From: Bacteroidota bacterium
GTDB lineage: Bacteria > Bacteroidota > Bacteroidia > Chitinophagales > Saprospiraceae
Assembly (NCBI GenBank): GCA_006226345.1
Contig: SBHD01000271.1
Coordinates: 1-34,679 of the forward strand
DNA: 34,679 nucleotides
Reading direction: 5' to 3'
In this document: positions 23,274 through 32,105 of the stretch, one piece after another
Layout: each line of letters starts with the position of its first letter
Position numbering within the stretch: the stretch's first letter is position 1
Notes under the pieces: generated by a model
Databases searched by the model: none
Told to the model about the DNA's origin: nothing
The model's input: only the letters and a program-made list of their open reading frames with translations
Made by a program: the position numbers and the translations under genes

Positions 23274-24815
23274 TTAGCGATTAGAACTTTTCCGCCTCTT
23301 GACCTCAAACAGGTCCAGCCTCCGGTCCTTCAGGTTTTTTACACTGCCGTAGTTATGCAATTCCCGTAGCTGGTCGACATCTACATCCGCGATCAGGATC
23401 ATCTCGGTATTGGGTGTGGTTTCCGCTTTAATGCCATTGGTCGGGAAGGCAAAATCACAGGGCGTGAATACCATGGACTGTGCGTACTGGATATCCATAT
23501 TATGCACCTTGGGCAGGTTCCCCACGCTACCGGCAATCGCTACAAAACACTCATTCTCGATCGCCCGGGCCTGCGCGCAATGCCGCACCCGGGAGTAACC
23601 ATTCTGGGTATCGGTCAGGAACGGTACGAACAGGATGTCCATACCCTCATCGGCCAGCAGGCGACTGAGCTCCGGAAACTCCACATCGTAGCAGATCAGG
23701 ATGCCGATCTTGCCGCAGTCCGTATCAAATGTTTTCAGGCCGCTGCCGCCTTTCATTCCCCACACTTTATTTTCGTCCGGGGTCACGTGCAGTTTTTCAT
23801 AGCGCTCGATGGAACCGTCGCGTTTGCACAGAAATCCGACATTATACAGGTTCTCGCCACGTAGTTCCGGCATACTGCCGGTAATGATGTTGATGTTGTA
23901 AGAGATGGAAAGTTTGGAAAACTCCTGAACGAGATCTTCGGTAAATCTGGCGAGTTCCCGTACCGCCTCCGCTTCACTGAGGTGGTTGTATTCTGCCATC
24001 AACGGGCCGTTGAAAAACTCGGGGAACAGAGCAAAATCGCTTTTATACCCACTCAACGCATCTACGAAATACTCCGCCTGTTGCATCAGGTCCTCTATTC
24101 CTTTATACGGACGCATCTGCCATTGTACCAACCCCAGGCGCACTTCCCGCTTGATCAGTCTGGCTTTTTGCGTAGGTTCTTCGTAGTAAATATTCACCCA
24201 TTTTAACAGAACGGCATATTCCTTCGACCGGTCATCGCCACGCAGGTATCCTTTCAGGACCTTGATCGGGTGGAAGTCGTTTGACAACTGAAAATTGAGC
24301 ACCGGATCGTGAATTTCCCGGGAGCGGACCTTTTCGATATACTCCTTCGGGCTTAGTTTTTTGGCGTATTTATGGTAATTGGGGATACGTCCGCCAAAGA
24401 CAATAGCCTTGAGGTTGAGCTTTTCACAGAGTTCCTTCCGGTATTCATACAACCGGCGGCCCAGACGGAGGCCCCTGAACTCGGGTTTCACAAACACATC
24501 AATTCCATAGAGCGTGTCGCCATCATCGGAGTGGGTATTGAAAGAATAGTCTCCGGTAATCTGTTTGTAGGTATGTTGATCCCCAAACTTTTCATAGTCA
24601 ACAATGATCGACAGGGCACATCCGGCTATCTGGTTATTCACCTTCACCACTACCTGGCCTTCCGGAAACACATCCAGCAGTTTCTGAATATGATGCTGCT
24701 TCCAGTATGCGTCGGGCATGGACTGGTATGCGCTGATCATGGCTTGCTTGAGTTCTTCATAATCCTCCGGGGACAGGTAAGTCAGTTCTATGTTTTGTAT
24801 GGTCTTTTGCTCCAT
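23274..24815 (-). CDS. Bifunctional GNAT acetyltransferase / carbon-nitrogen hydrolase
   Basis: This 513-residue fusion has an N-terminal GNAT domain (about residues 1-210) with the acetyl-CoA motif FRGLRLGRRLY, joined to a nitrilase-superfamily amidohydrolase (about 225-500). The nitrilase catalytic triad is complete: E266 in LFPEFF, K341 in RYEKLHV and C375 in LICYDVEFPE. This fusion is a known family; it may acetylate an amine and hydrolyse an amide or nitrile of the same molecule, but the substrate is not established. ATG 24815 was chosen over an open extension to 24896 that looks noncoding. The AraC gene follows 17 bases downstream. Confidence 0.93.
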   Translation of the reverse strand: MEQKTIQNIELTYLSPEDYEELKQAMISAYQSMPDAYWKQHHIQKLLDVFPEGQVVVKVNNQIAGCALSIIVDYEKFGDQHTYKQITGDYSFNTHSDDGDTLYGIDVFVKPEFRGLRLGRRLYEYRKELCEKLNLKAIVFGGRIPNYHKYAKKLSPKEYIEKVRSREIHDPVLNFQLSNDFHPIKVLKGYLRGDDRSKEYAVLLKWVNIYYEEPTQKARLIKREVRLGLVQWQMRPYKGIEDLMQQAEYFVDALSGYKSDFALFPEFFNGPLMAEYNHLSEAEAVRELARFTEDLVQEFSKLSISYNINIITGSMPELRGENLYNVGFLCKRDGSIERYEKLHVTPDENKVWGMKGGSGLKTFDTDCGKIGILICYDVEFPELSRLLADEGMDILFVPFLTDTQNGYSRVRHCAQARAIENECFVAIAGSVGNLPKVHNMDIQYAQSMVFTPCDFAFPTNGIKAETTPNTEMILIADVDVDQLRELHNYGSVKNLKDRRLDLFEVKRRKSSNR

Positions 24816-24963
24816 GGAATAATCGGATTTTATAGTAAATATGTAGCAGTGCCGAACCACCCTCAGCACCGGAATAAAAGGACAACTTCCCGGCAAACAT
24901 ACATCCGCCGGCTATAAACTGGAACGCATATTTTTACCGGTGGTTCAGTAACAACCTGAATAG

Positions 24964-24980
24964 CCGGATGACCAATCCGG
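24964..24980. repeat. Short hairpin in otherwise empty intergenic DNA
   Basis: CCGGAT (24964-24969) and ATCCGG (24975-24980) form a perfect 6-bp repeat around GACCA. The interval 24816-25011 shows nothing else I can support; this could terminate the remnant at 25012-25269, but it lacks a T-run. Confidence 0.3.
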
Positions 24981-25011
24981 CGGAATACCTGGTAAGACAC
25001 CGTCCATTAAT

Positions 25012-25269
25012 CTACAGGACCTTCTTCAGCACTTCCAGTGCCTCCATGCTCTTCTGATCTCCCCCAATTTGCAGCAGCAGGAGGATATCGCACCCGATCA
25101 CAATATTTTCAAATGCCGGAGTTTTTACGGTTTTTTACATCAATGGCCTCGATATCGCCAAACCGGGTATTGGTCTGGAAGAATTGATCCGTTGCTTCCT
25201 GTCAATGTCGGCAGGCAGTATATCCCACTTCATTCGGGCAGTGTGGTTATGATTTATCAAAATAGCAGA
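25012..25269 (-). pseudogene. Frameshifted C-terminal gene remnant, family unknown
   Basis: On the minus strand three consecutive reading frames look protein-like and together give about 85 codons ending in TAG at 25012-25014. The first, just after the PD40 lipoprotein stop, reads NHTARMKWDILPADIDR. The second (25198-25130) reads ATDQFFQTNTRFGDIEAIDV. The third (25131-25012) reads AFENIVIGCDILLLLQIGG, then DQKSMEALEVLKKVL. The switch from the second to the third falls in runs of six and five As, as slippage or a sequencing slip would leave; the first switch is near 25198. No single frame spans the stretch. I do not recognise the family and no 5' part is visible here. The protein-like character is my reading of composition, not a match. 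Confidence 0.5.
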
Positions 25270-26235
25270 TCAATGATCTGCCACAGATGCCTCAATACTT
25301 ATTCTGTAAATATCCCCCATGCCATTCAGCACACCGTTCGCCTGCGCTGTAAATTCGGCAACCGTACCAGTCCGGGAAGCGGGAAGAGCCGAACGGTCGC
25401 TCGTGAAATAAAAATTCCCCCTCGGGAAATCGACAAAGGGGCAGTAGTCCAGCCGGTCGGAATTGATGTGCTTGCCCATATTCCTGGCCGGTGCCCAGTT
25501 GCCGGCAGTATCCTTCCGGCTGAAATACAGATCGCCGCCCCCGAGGTCGTCCGGCCTGCCGTAGGCACTGAAGATCAACAGATCCTCATCCGGACTTACG
25601 AAGGCGTTGAATTCGTACACTACTGTATTAATACTTGTATCCAGGGGCTGAGGAGGCAGGTACCGGCCCTTTTGAAAAATACTCCGGAAGATATCTTCCT
25701 TGCCCACGGCGTTTACCCGTGTTGCTGTAAAATACAGGTTCCCGTTTTTACTTACGGACGGATAGAATTCATCACCGGCGGTATTGATCACACTATCCAG
25801 CGGAACGGGGTCGCCCCAGCCGGCTCCATTTCTTTCCGACACCCAGATGTTATAGTCCTTCCGCTCCGGATTACCATATATGGGGCGGTCCGAGGCAAAA
25901 AAAAGTTGTTGTCCATCCGGAGAAAAGAACGGTTCAATATCATTATACAAACCCGAAAAGGGAAGGATCGTTTTTTCACTCCAACCCGTACTGTTTTTCA
26001 GTATCCGGACCAGGCACCGGCGGGTTTGCCTGTAATTGCCCAGGGTGTAGATCAACTCGTCGCCCTCCGGCGTTATGGCGATATCCCGCTCGTACAAACC
26101 AGTTGAAATAAAGCCTGGGGCAAATAGTTCAACCCCATCAGGTGACTGTGTCAGATCACATCCCGGTATTTTCGGTTGTCCGCAGCCAATCAGCAGCAGC
26201 GTCAGACCCAGACTCAAAGAACTGTGTATTTTCAT
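25270..26235 (-). CDS. PD40 beta-propeller lipoprotein
   Basis: This 321-residue protein starts MKIHSSLSLGLTLLLIGCG, a lipoprotein signal with a lipobox (LIGC), so it should be anchored in the outer or inner membrane. The mature part contains repeated WD40-like/PD40 blades: EPFFSPDGQQLFFASDR, EFYPSVSKNGNLYFTA and NAFVSPDEDLLIFSAYGRPDD. Such propellers bind proteins or ligands and are not enzymes in general. The start ATG 26235 overlaps the stop of the DUF2306 gene (ATGA), indicating translational coupling. An upstream in-frame start at 26325 would destroy the signal. A gene remnant follows the stop. Confidence 0.85.
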   Translation of the reverse strand: MKIHSSLSLGLTLLLIGCGQPKIPGCDLTQSPDGVELFAPGFISTGLYERDIAITPEGDELIYTLGNYRQTRRCLVRILKNSTGWSEKTILPFSGLYNDIEPFFSPDGQQLFFASDRPIYGNPERKDYNIWVSERNGAGWGDPVPLDSVINTAGDEFYPSVSKNGNLYFTATRVNAVGKEDIFRSIFQKGRYLPPQPLDTSINTVVYEFNAFVSPDEDLLIFSAYGRPDDLGGGDLYFSRKDTAGNWAPARNMGKHINSDRLDYCPFVDFPRGNFYFTSDRSALPASRTGTVAEFTAQANGVLNGMGDIYRISIEASVADH

Positions 26236-26873
26236 CCTGTCATTTTTCGTGATGCATGTTCCTTTTTGTCCAGCCGGTTTACAAGGACGGCTGCCACCAA
26301 CAGATTTGGCACCCAGCACAACCACGCCACGATCCGGTACGCCGGGATAAAAGCACCGGCCAGCATAGTCAGAAACGGCAGGTAAAGCCGCAGGGTGACG
26401 GCCGCAAAAGTAGCGGCAAAACTGAAGTACATCATACGCTGGTGCGCAGGCAGATTGCCGCTCCGTATATACCGGTAGGCGGCCAGGGTCGTACCGAACC
26501 AGATCACACCCAGACTGATAAAGCCGGCTGCGGAGATCAGGCCTCCGGTAGCAAAACCGCCGATATAAATTCCGGCCAGCGCACTGATCAATACAGCTGT
26601 TACATAGATCTTTCCAAGCGTACGGTGCAGGCGGATGTTCCAGGCCCGGACCTTTTTACTGAACTGGCTCCAGCCAGTCAGCAGTGCGATCCCGCCAAAA
26701 ATGATGTGGCAGTAGAAGGCCAGGTTCCAGATCACGTCAGCCAGCAGTTCCCGACTTTTACTGCCGAGCAGTCCGCTACCGCTATCCATGAACAGGTACA
26801 GGACCGGGTAAAAGCCGATCAGGATGCTGAGGGATGCAAAAAGAATCCATCCGGTTTTACGGAACATATTCAT
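26232..26873 (-). CDS. DUF2306 family membrane protein
   Basis: This 213-residue protein has about six hydrophobic segments. AFYCHIIFGGIALLTGWSQF followed by RLHRTLGKIYV, with conserved His residues, and later NLPAHQRMMYFSFAATFAA match DUF2306 (PF10067). The pattern of membrane histidines resembles cytochrome b-like or ferric reductase-like proteins, but the function is unproven. A second in-frame ATG two codons in is an alternative start. It ends in an ATGA overlap with the PD40 lipoprotein gene and starts 21 bases after the permease-peptidase stop, so these minus-strand genes may share a transcript. Confidence 0.83.
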   Translation of the reverse strand: MNMFRKTGWILFASLSILIGFYPVLYLFMDSGSGLLGSKSRELLADVIWNLAFYCHIIFGGIALLTGWSQFSKKVRAWNIRLHRTLGKIYVTAVLISALAGIYIGGFATGGLISAAGFISLGVIWFGTTLAAYRYIRSGNLPAHQRMMYFSFAATFAAVTLRLYLPFLTMLAGAFIPAYRIVAWLCWVPNLLVAAVLVNRLDKKEHASRKMTG

Positions 26874-26894
26874 GCTTTTTTTGCACCTGACAGG

Positions 26895-29800
26895 TTAAAG
26901 ATCTTTCAGATTATCTTCCGGATTCCGGTCGATCAGCAGGGAAGCGGGATCTACACCGGCCTTGTCTGGTTTCTCCTCTACGGTGAAGGTAAAGGTATTG
27001 TCCCGGTCTGTAATCCGGACCCGCTCCCGGTGCAGTACTTTGCCGTACTTTTTACCGGAAGCCGGACGGGCCAGCGCACCGATCTCGATATAGTCGTTCA
27101 CCGGCACTTCCGTTTCCTTGCCGAGTTCGTCGGACTTGAGTTTCCGGCATTCGATCTGCACCGTCACCTCCCATTTGCCGCCGTCCAGTTCCTTCATAGA
27201 GGCTTCCACACAGCGGTTTTCAAACAGGGTAATTTCCTCAAACAGGTCTTTTACCACGTATTGCAGCGAATCAGGCGTATGCGCATAAAAGGCATCCAGT
27301 GCATCCAGGCTTACCGGATAGGGAGGTTCTGCATAGCGATATTTACCCAGGAAGTCGCGCAACGCGGCATTTACCGAGTCTTCCGTGATCATTTCCTTGA
27401 GGTAATACATTGCCACGCTGCCCTTATTGTAATGGATATAGTTCTGGCCCTCGCAGCGCGCCAGCGGGAGTTCCTTCAGGCGTTCCTGCCCGCGACCGCG
27501 CAGGTAGCGGTCCATTTCGTATTTCAGGAATTTACGCATCTGGTCGCGGCCGTATTCGTGTTCCATGACCATGAGTGCGCTCCATTGGGCAAAGGTTTCC
27601 ACCAGCATTTCCCCGCCCTGCATCGTTGCGGCGCATTCCTGGTGGCCCCAGTATTGGTGGCCAATCTCGTGTGCAGCCACGTAATACATAAGGTCGATAT
27701 CGTCGTCCGGGTCTTTAAAATCCTGGATAAACCCGATCGCTTCCGAATACGGCATGGTGCCTGGGAAAGACTGGGCAAACTGGGCAAACCGCGGGAACTC
27801 AATGATCCGGCATTGCTTGTGGTAATACGGGCCAAAGTTGGTGGTAAAGTATTTCAGCGACTGCTCCATCGCATACAGCATGCGCTCGACGTTGTAGTCG
27901 TGGTCCTTGTGGTAATACACCTCCAGTTTGACACCGTTCCACTCCCGGCGGGCCACCTCGAAGCGGGCGCTCAGGAAAGAATAGAAGTTGAAGGAGGCAT
28001 GATCCAGTTTATAGCGGAAACACCGCCGGCCATTCTCTTCCCATTCGCGGACCAGCGAGCCCGGGCCAATAGCGATCTGGTCAGGTGCCGTGCGGATCAC
28101 GGTTTCGACGTTTACCCAATCGCTGTTGATGCCAATGTAGGCGTCGCGGCGATGGAGCGTGTCAGTGCGGTCCAGTTTCGGTCGGCGACTCTTTTCCGGC
28201 AGGTCATATTTTTTCCGGGTGTTTTTATCGGTCAGTTCACCGCTTTCCTGGTAGCCGAAAACCGGCATTACATCAGTATTATCGAAAAAAGTACCGTTTT
28301 GAACAACCCGGCTCCATTTTAGCTCATTGGAAAAGCCCTTGGGTTCAAAGTGGGTGGAAAATTCCAGCAACACCGAATCTCCCGGCGCCAGTGCGGGTTC
28401 AAAGCGGTACATCCGCCAGTACATGGCAGAGTCGTTGTGAAAAAGAGCCAGGTTTGGAGCACGGAGGCTGAAGTCGCCGTTGCGGGGTACATTGACGAAC
28501 AGCGTATCGATCGGTTTATCGTAAATGTTGCGGGCATAAAACTTGCCGTCTACATGCAAGGTGCGCGTTTCGGGATACAGGTCGATATCGTATTTGACAT
28601 CATACACCCGCGGCTGCACCCGGTTTTTATACTGTTTATATCGGTTCTCAAATTCCGCCGTCATTTTCTCCTGCTTCTGCCCGGTCACGTATGGGTTGAG
28701 AACCTGGGTATTGAAATAGGTCCAGCCGGCAGTGCCCAGCCAGATCGCCAGCAGGGCAAGGCCAAATCTGCTGTATCCAGGCCACTCCAGGCGGGCGAGT
28801 TTCAGGCGTTTTTTCCAGTAGAATTCCTTTCCACGTGGCCAGAAAAGGATAGCCACCAGGGCCAGCAGGCCACTGAACAGCAGCCAGTAAGCATTAAACC
28901 AAGTCAGGCCTTTGACAAAAGGCTCGTATCCATAAAAGTCCGAAAGGGTGTAACCGGGTCTGCCGCCAAACACAACCATATTGCTTTCGATATCGAGGGC
29001 GCCCCAGGCAAAGCTATTCACTACGATCAGGACAATGACAATAAAAAAGCCCAGGAACATATTTGGCAAAAAAGCCTGCAGCAGGAAGCTCAGGGCCAGC
29101 AAAAAGGCAAAGCCCAGAATGTCTATTATGAGTAGTTCGCGCAGATAGATCCAGAGCTCGTGCCGGTGAAAATCCATCGTCCACTGTGCAAATACTGCAG
29201 CACTGATCGCCACCACTTGCAAAGCAAATAAAACCCCGAGTACGGCAAAGAATTTCCCTACCCAGGCCGTCCAGTTCCGGGTCGGCAGCGCATCCACGAT
29301 CTCGTTCATCTGGGCGTTGCGTTCTTTCCAGATCACAGCGCCACTGAAATAGACCAGGATGATAATGATAAACAGATAAAACGATCCACGGATGGTATCG
29401 ACCATCTCATAACTCACCGGCAACTGATGGGTACCGTAGGACTCATTGGCGTCAAACAACTGGGGGACTGTATTGAGCAGCCCCAGAAGGGTGAGGAGGA
29501 TAAAGGCCGTGCTGCGGATCATACTCAGCCACTCGGTCTTGAACTGGCTCCACAACTGGCGCAAAGTTGTACCCGGACCAATTGCAGGCGCCACTTTTGG
29601 CAGCGCCCCCAGTGCGCGGATATCAGCGGTATCTTCAACTGTCTCAGCTTTGCGTTTGCGCCTGGTCTGTTTACGTTCACTGAAATGAAAGGTCTGATAG
29701 CCGATGTACAAAATGACCATACCGACTGTTACCCAAATAGCCCGGTTGAGCAACAGGATCCCAGTGAGCGTCGCAGCCAGCGTGTTTTTATCATCAACTG

Positions 29801-30482
29801 TCCAATATTTAGTCGCTATACGAAAAGTGCCCAGAGCGAAGGGGTCCAGAAGCGCTGCCATCTGCTCATTTTCAATATCCTGCATCAGATTCCCAGCCAC
29901 AATATAACCGACTAACAGGGCCGCCGCCGCTACAAACGAATACAGGGTGGAGCGGGTGTTGATCGCTACGGCGTATAAGACACCCCCAATGAACAAGGTA
30001 TTGGGAATGGCAAACACCAGTATTCCCATCAGGTGGCCGTTGAGTTCAAACGGCCCGAAGCGTTCCGCATCGATCCAGTCAAATATTCCGTTGAGGCCCA
30101 TACCAGCCCACATGCCCAGGCTCACACCCACCATGGGGATCAGCGCTATCAGCAGCGCGCCCCAAAAATGACCGAAGTAATACCCGGCCTTGCTGACGGG
30201 CTTGGAAAAAATGATCTGACTGGTCTGGCGTTCAAAATCGCGGATGCCTGCACTGTTGAGAAAAGCAGTGGTAAGCAGCAGGCAAAGGACGGAAAAGGTC
30301 GCATACCACGTCTGCGCCACAAACGGCGCATTTTTCCACACATTACCAAAACTGCCGCCAATAGATATTTGGTCGGAGATCGTGCCGAAAAAACACAGCA
30401 ACCCGATAATAAACATAAAGATCCAGGGCATTGGGGAGCGCAACCAGGACCGTATTTCGAAAGTAAAGAATGTCTTGAACAT
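26895..30482 (-). CDS. ABC-2 type permease fused to an M1 family aminopeptidase
   Basis: This 1195-residue protein has an N-terminal half (about residues 1-590) with two sets of about six membrane segments typical of ABC-2 exporter permeases. A C-terminal M1 peptidase half follows. The zinc motif is H938-E-I-G-H942, with the third ligand E962 in ETFAQW; the spacing is one residue longer than the classic HExxH-x18-E. The GAMEN exopeptidase motif is replaced by a GTMPYSE segment. Fused permease-aminopeptidases are known across Bacteroidota; the natural cargo is not. The peptidase would sit outside the cytoplasm, tied to the exporter. The ATPase gene is immediately upstream, separated by a 183-base repeat-rich spacer. 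Confidence 0.93.
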   Translation of the reverse strand: MFKTFFTFEIRSWLRSPMPWIFMFIIGLLCFFGTISDQISIGGSFGNVWKNAPFVAQTWYATFSVLCLLLTTAFLNSAGIRDFERQTSQIIFSKPVSKAGYYFGHFWGALLIALIPMVGVSLGMWAGMGLNGIFDWIDAERFGPFELNGHLMGILVFAIPNTLFIGGVLYAVAINTRSTLYSFVAAAALLVGYIVAGNLMQDIENEQMAALLDPFALGTFRIATKYWTVDDKNTLAATLTGILLLNRAIWVTVGMVILYIGYQTFHFSERKQTRRKRKAETVEDTADIRALGALPKVAPAIGPGTTLRQLWSQFKTEWLSMIRSTAFILLTLLGLLNTVPQLFDANESYGTHQLPVSYEMVDTIRGSFYLFIIIILVYFSGAVIWKERNAQMNEIVDALPTRNWTAWVGKFFAVLGVLFALQVVAISAAVFAQWTMDFHRHELWIYLRELLIIDILGFAFLLALSFLLQAFLPNMFLGFFIVIVLIVVNSFAWGALDIESNMVVFGGRPGYTLSDFYGYEPFVKGLTWFNAYWLLFSGLLALVAILFWPRGKEFYWKKRLKLARLEWPGYSRFGLALLAIWLGTAGWTYFNTQVLNPYVTGQKQEKMTAEFENRYKQYKNRVQPRVYDVKYDIDLYPETRTLHVDGKFYARNIYDKPIDTLFVNVPRNGDFSLRAPNLALFHNDSAMYWRMYRFEPALAPGDSVLLEFSTHFEPKGFSNELKWSRVVQNGTFFDNTDVMPVFGYQESGELTDKNTRKKYDLPEKSRRPKLDRTDTLHRRDAYIGINSDWVNVETVIRTAPDQIAIGPGSLVREWEENGRRCFRYKLDHASFNFYSFLSARFEVARREWNGVKLEVYYHKDHDYNVERMLYAMEQSLKYFTTNFGPYYHKQCRIIEFPRFAQFAQSFPGTMPYSEAIGFIQDFKDPDDDIDLMYYVAAHEIGHQYWGHQECAATMQGGEMLVETFAQWSALMVMEHEYGRDQMRKFLKYEMDRYLRGRGQERLKELPLARCEGQNYIHYNKGSVAMYYLKEMITEDSVNAALRDFLGKYRYAEPPYPVSLDALDAFYAHTPDSLQYVVKDLFEEITLFENRCVEASMKELDGGKWEVTVQIECRKLKSDELGKETEVPVNDYIEIGALARPASGKKYGKVLHRERVRITDRDNTFTFTVEEKPDKAGVDPASLLIDRNPEDNLKDL

Positions 30483-30484
30483 AA

Positions 30485-30665
30485 GGTTGGATGGTTGGAG
30501 GGCTTGATGGTTGGATGGCTTTTGAAAGGCAAAATGTAAAATTCAAAATGTAAAATATAAAAAGTGCTGTCCGGGTCCCGGGCCTGGGTGGCGTTAACGC
30601 TATAAAGGCACCGTATGACGGGAACAACCTTTTGATTTTTACATTTTAAATTTTTCCTTTTACAT
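30485..30665. repeat. Repeat-rich spacer between ATPase and permease genes
   Basis: Bases 30485-30519 are imperfect copies of TTGGATGG-like units. Bases 30530-30555 hold two copies of CAAAATGTAAAAT. AAAATGTAAAA (30545-30555) is inverted at 30637-30647, and another TTTTACATT lies at 30657-30665. Between them is a GC-rich core with a perfect palindrome GCGTTAACGC (30591-30600). The layout of AT-rich inverted ends around a GC-rich centre resembles a small non-coding mobile or dispersed repeat, with no coding capacity seen. Confidence 0.55.
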
Positions 30666-31541
30666 TCAGGCTACTCCGTTGATCTTGGAAAAGAAGACTT
30701 CTTCCAGGCCGGCATTGGCAGCGGCGAATCCGTCGCCGGGATCGCTGTCGCTAAAAACAGAAATGATCGGCTTGCCGGCCACCAGGCGGCTGGAGATCAG
30801 GCGGTCGCCAAAACGGCCGGTATAGTCGCCGATCTCCGCTTTGGTGATTACTTTATTCCACACCTTGCCCGACAGCGCCTGCAGGGAAGCCTCCGGTGTA
30901 CCGGCGTACAGCACCTGTCCGCCATGAATGATCGCCATGTTGGAGCAGAGCTCTTTTACATCCTCTACGATGTGGGTGCTGAGGATCACGATCACATTCT
31001 CCCCGATCTCCGAGAGCAGGTTGTAGAAGCGGTTACGCTCGCCGGGGTCGAGGCCGGCTGTGGGCTCGTCTACAATAATAAGTTTAGGGTCGCCCAACAG
31101 AGCCTGTGCGATGCCAAAGCGCTGACGCATACCGCCGGAATACGACGACACCGATTTTTTGCGGTGCTCCCAGAGGTTGACGCGCTGGAGCAGGGCATCG
31201 ACCACTTCCTTTTGCCGGTTGCCCGGAATGCCTTTCAATACAGCCAGGTGTTTCAGCATTTCCTGGGCGCTGATGCGGGGGTATACACCGAATTCCTGCG
31301 GCAGATAGCCCAATACACGGCGTACGGCGTCCTTGTCTTTCAGCACGTCGATATCGCCCAGGGTAGCCGTGCCGGAGTCGGCATCCTGTAGGGTGGCGAT
31401 GGTGCGCATTAGCGTGCTTTTACCGGCGCCGTTGGGGCCCAGCAGGCCATACATGCCGGTAGGGATTTCCAACGATACATCCCGGAGCGCCTGCACGCCG
31501 TTGGGGTATGTTTTGTTTAGATTCTGGATGGTTAGTTGCAT
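30666..31541 (-). CDS. ABC transporter ATP-binding protein
   Basis: This 291-residue ATPase has Walker A GPNGAGKST (about residues 35-43), Q-loop YLPQEFG, signature SYSGGMRQR, Walker B LIIVDEPTAGLD and the H-loop STHI, all intact. A C-terminal tail of about 70 residues follows, typical of ABC-2 exporter ATPases. It should energise the permease-peptidase encoded next (start 30482). The ATG at 31541 has no good -7 box that I can see. The gene is flanked on both sides by short repeats (30485-30665 and 31549-31572). Confidence 0.95.
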   Translation of the reverse strand: MQLTIQNLNKTYPNGVQALRDVSLEIPTGMYGLLGPNGAGKSTLMRTIATLQDADSGTATLGDIDVLKDKDAVRRVLGYLPQEFGVYPRISAQEMLKHLAVLKGIPGNRQKEVVDALLQRVNLWEHRKKSVSSYSGGMRQRFGIAQALLGDPKLIIVDEPTAGLDPGERNRFYNLLSEIGENVIVILSTHIVEDVKELCSNMAIIHGGQVLYAGTPEASLQALSGKVWNKVITKAEIGDYTGRFGDRLISSRLVAGKPIISVFSDSDPGDGFAAANAGLEEVFFSKINGVA

Positions 31542-31548
31542 AGGTATA

Positions 31549-31572
31549 GGTGATGTTCAGGTTGATGTTCAG
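31549..31572. repeat. Tandem direct repeat upstream of ATPase gene
   Basis: TGATGTTCAG occurs at 31551-31560 and again at 31563-31572, a 12-base period (GGTGATGTTCAG, GTTGATGTTCAG). It lies within 10-30 bases of the ATPase start codon, in its 5' untranslated region. Confidence 0.6.
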
Positions 31573-31674
31573 ATGGTTAGAGCAATGGCGAATATGATAA
31601 ATAAAGAGGGGATTAGGGTACAACAAATCGAAAAAGGCTTCAAATCCAAAGACGAACAGGTTATATTTACTGGC

Positions 31675-32064
31675 ATGAAACCGGTATTGCACTTTGTAGC
31701 TACCCTCTTTTTATATGCCGCTTTCGACCTGGTGTACATCAACCTGGTCGCTAAAAATTTCATCCACAGGCAGGTGGGCTGGTTGCTTGCCCCAAAGCCC
31801 GATATGGGTGCTGCGGCACTGTTTTACCTGGTCTTCACCGGAGGGCTCCTGTACTTCTGTGTCTGGCCGGCAACCTCTGGCTCCAGGGCATTCTTCAATG
31901 GCGCTTTTTTCGGTCTGGTCACCTATGCCACCTATGAGCTGGTAAACAAAGCCCTGCTCGATCGCTGGCCCTGGTCATTGGTGTTGGCCGACTTGGCCTG
32001 GGGCGTGGTAGCCGGTGCAGCGGTATGTTGGGCAAGCTGGAAGGTGGGGCAGTGGTTGGGATGA
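31675..32064 (+). CDS. DUF2177 family membrane protein
   Basis: This 129-residue protein has four hydrophobic segments and matches DUF2177 (PF09945) in length and in motifs: FDLVYINLVAKNFIHRQVG near the N-terminus and FFGLVTYATYELVNKALL near residue 85. Function is unknown. ATG 31675 is the conserved start, although the frame stays open much further upstream. TATATTTA (31662-31669), one mismatch from TAnnTTTG, ends five bases before the ATG, so the message may be nearly leaderless. It is divergent from the ABC ATPase gene and convergent with the esterase gene. Confidence 0.85.
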   Translation: MKPVLHFVATLFLYAAFDLVYINLVAKNFIHRQVGWLLAPKPDMGAAALFYLVFTGGLLYFCVWPATSGSRAFFNGAFFGLVTYATYELVNKALLDRWPWSLVLADLAWGVVAGAAVCWASWKVGQWLG

Positions 32065-32105
32065 CCTTCTGGTTAATGCAAGGGCGGATACCCCCCCTAC
32101 GATCT

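Noticed and set aside
25069-26106. 345-codon plus-strand open frame opposite the PD40 lipoprotein
   Set aside because: The minus strand has a lipobox and PD40 repeats; the plus frame shows no domain and spans the frameshifted remnant.
26256-28322. Long open frame on the plus strand (688 codons) opposite the permease-peptidase gene
   Set aside because: It is antisense to a protein with clear M1 and ABC motifs; its translation has no recognisable domain and is rich in shadow-frame residues.
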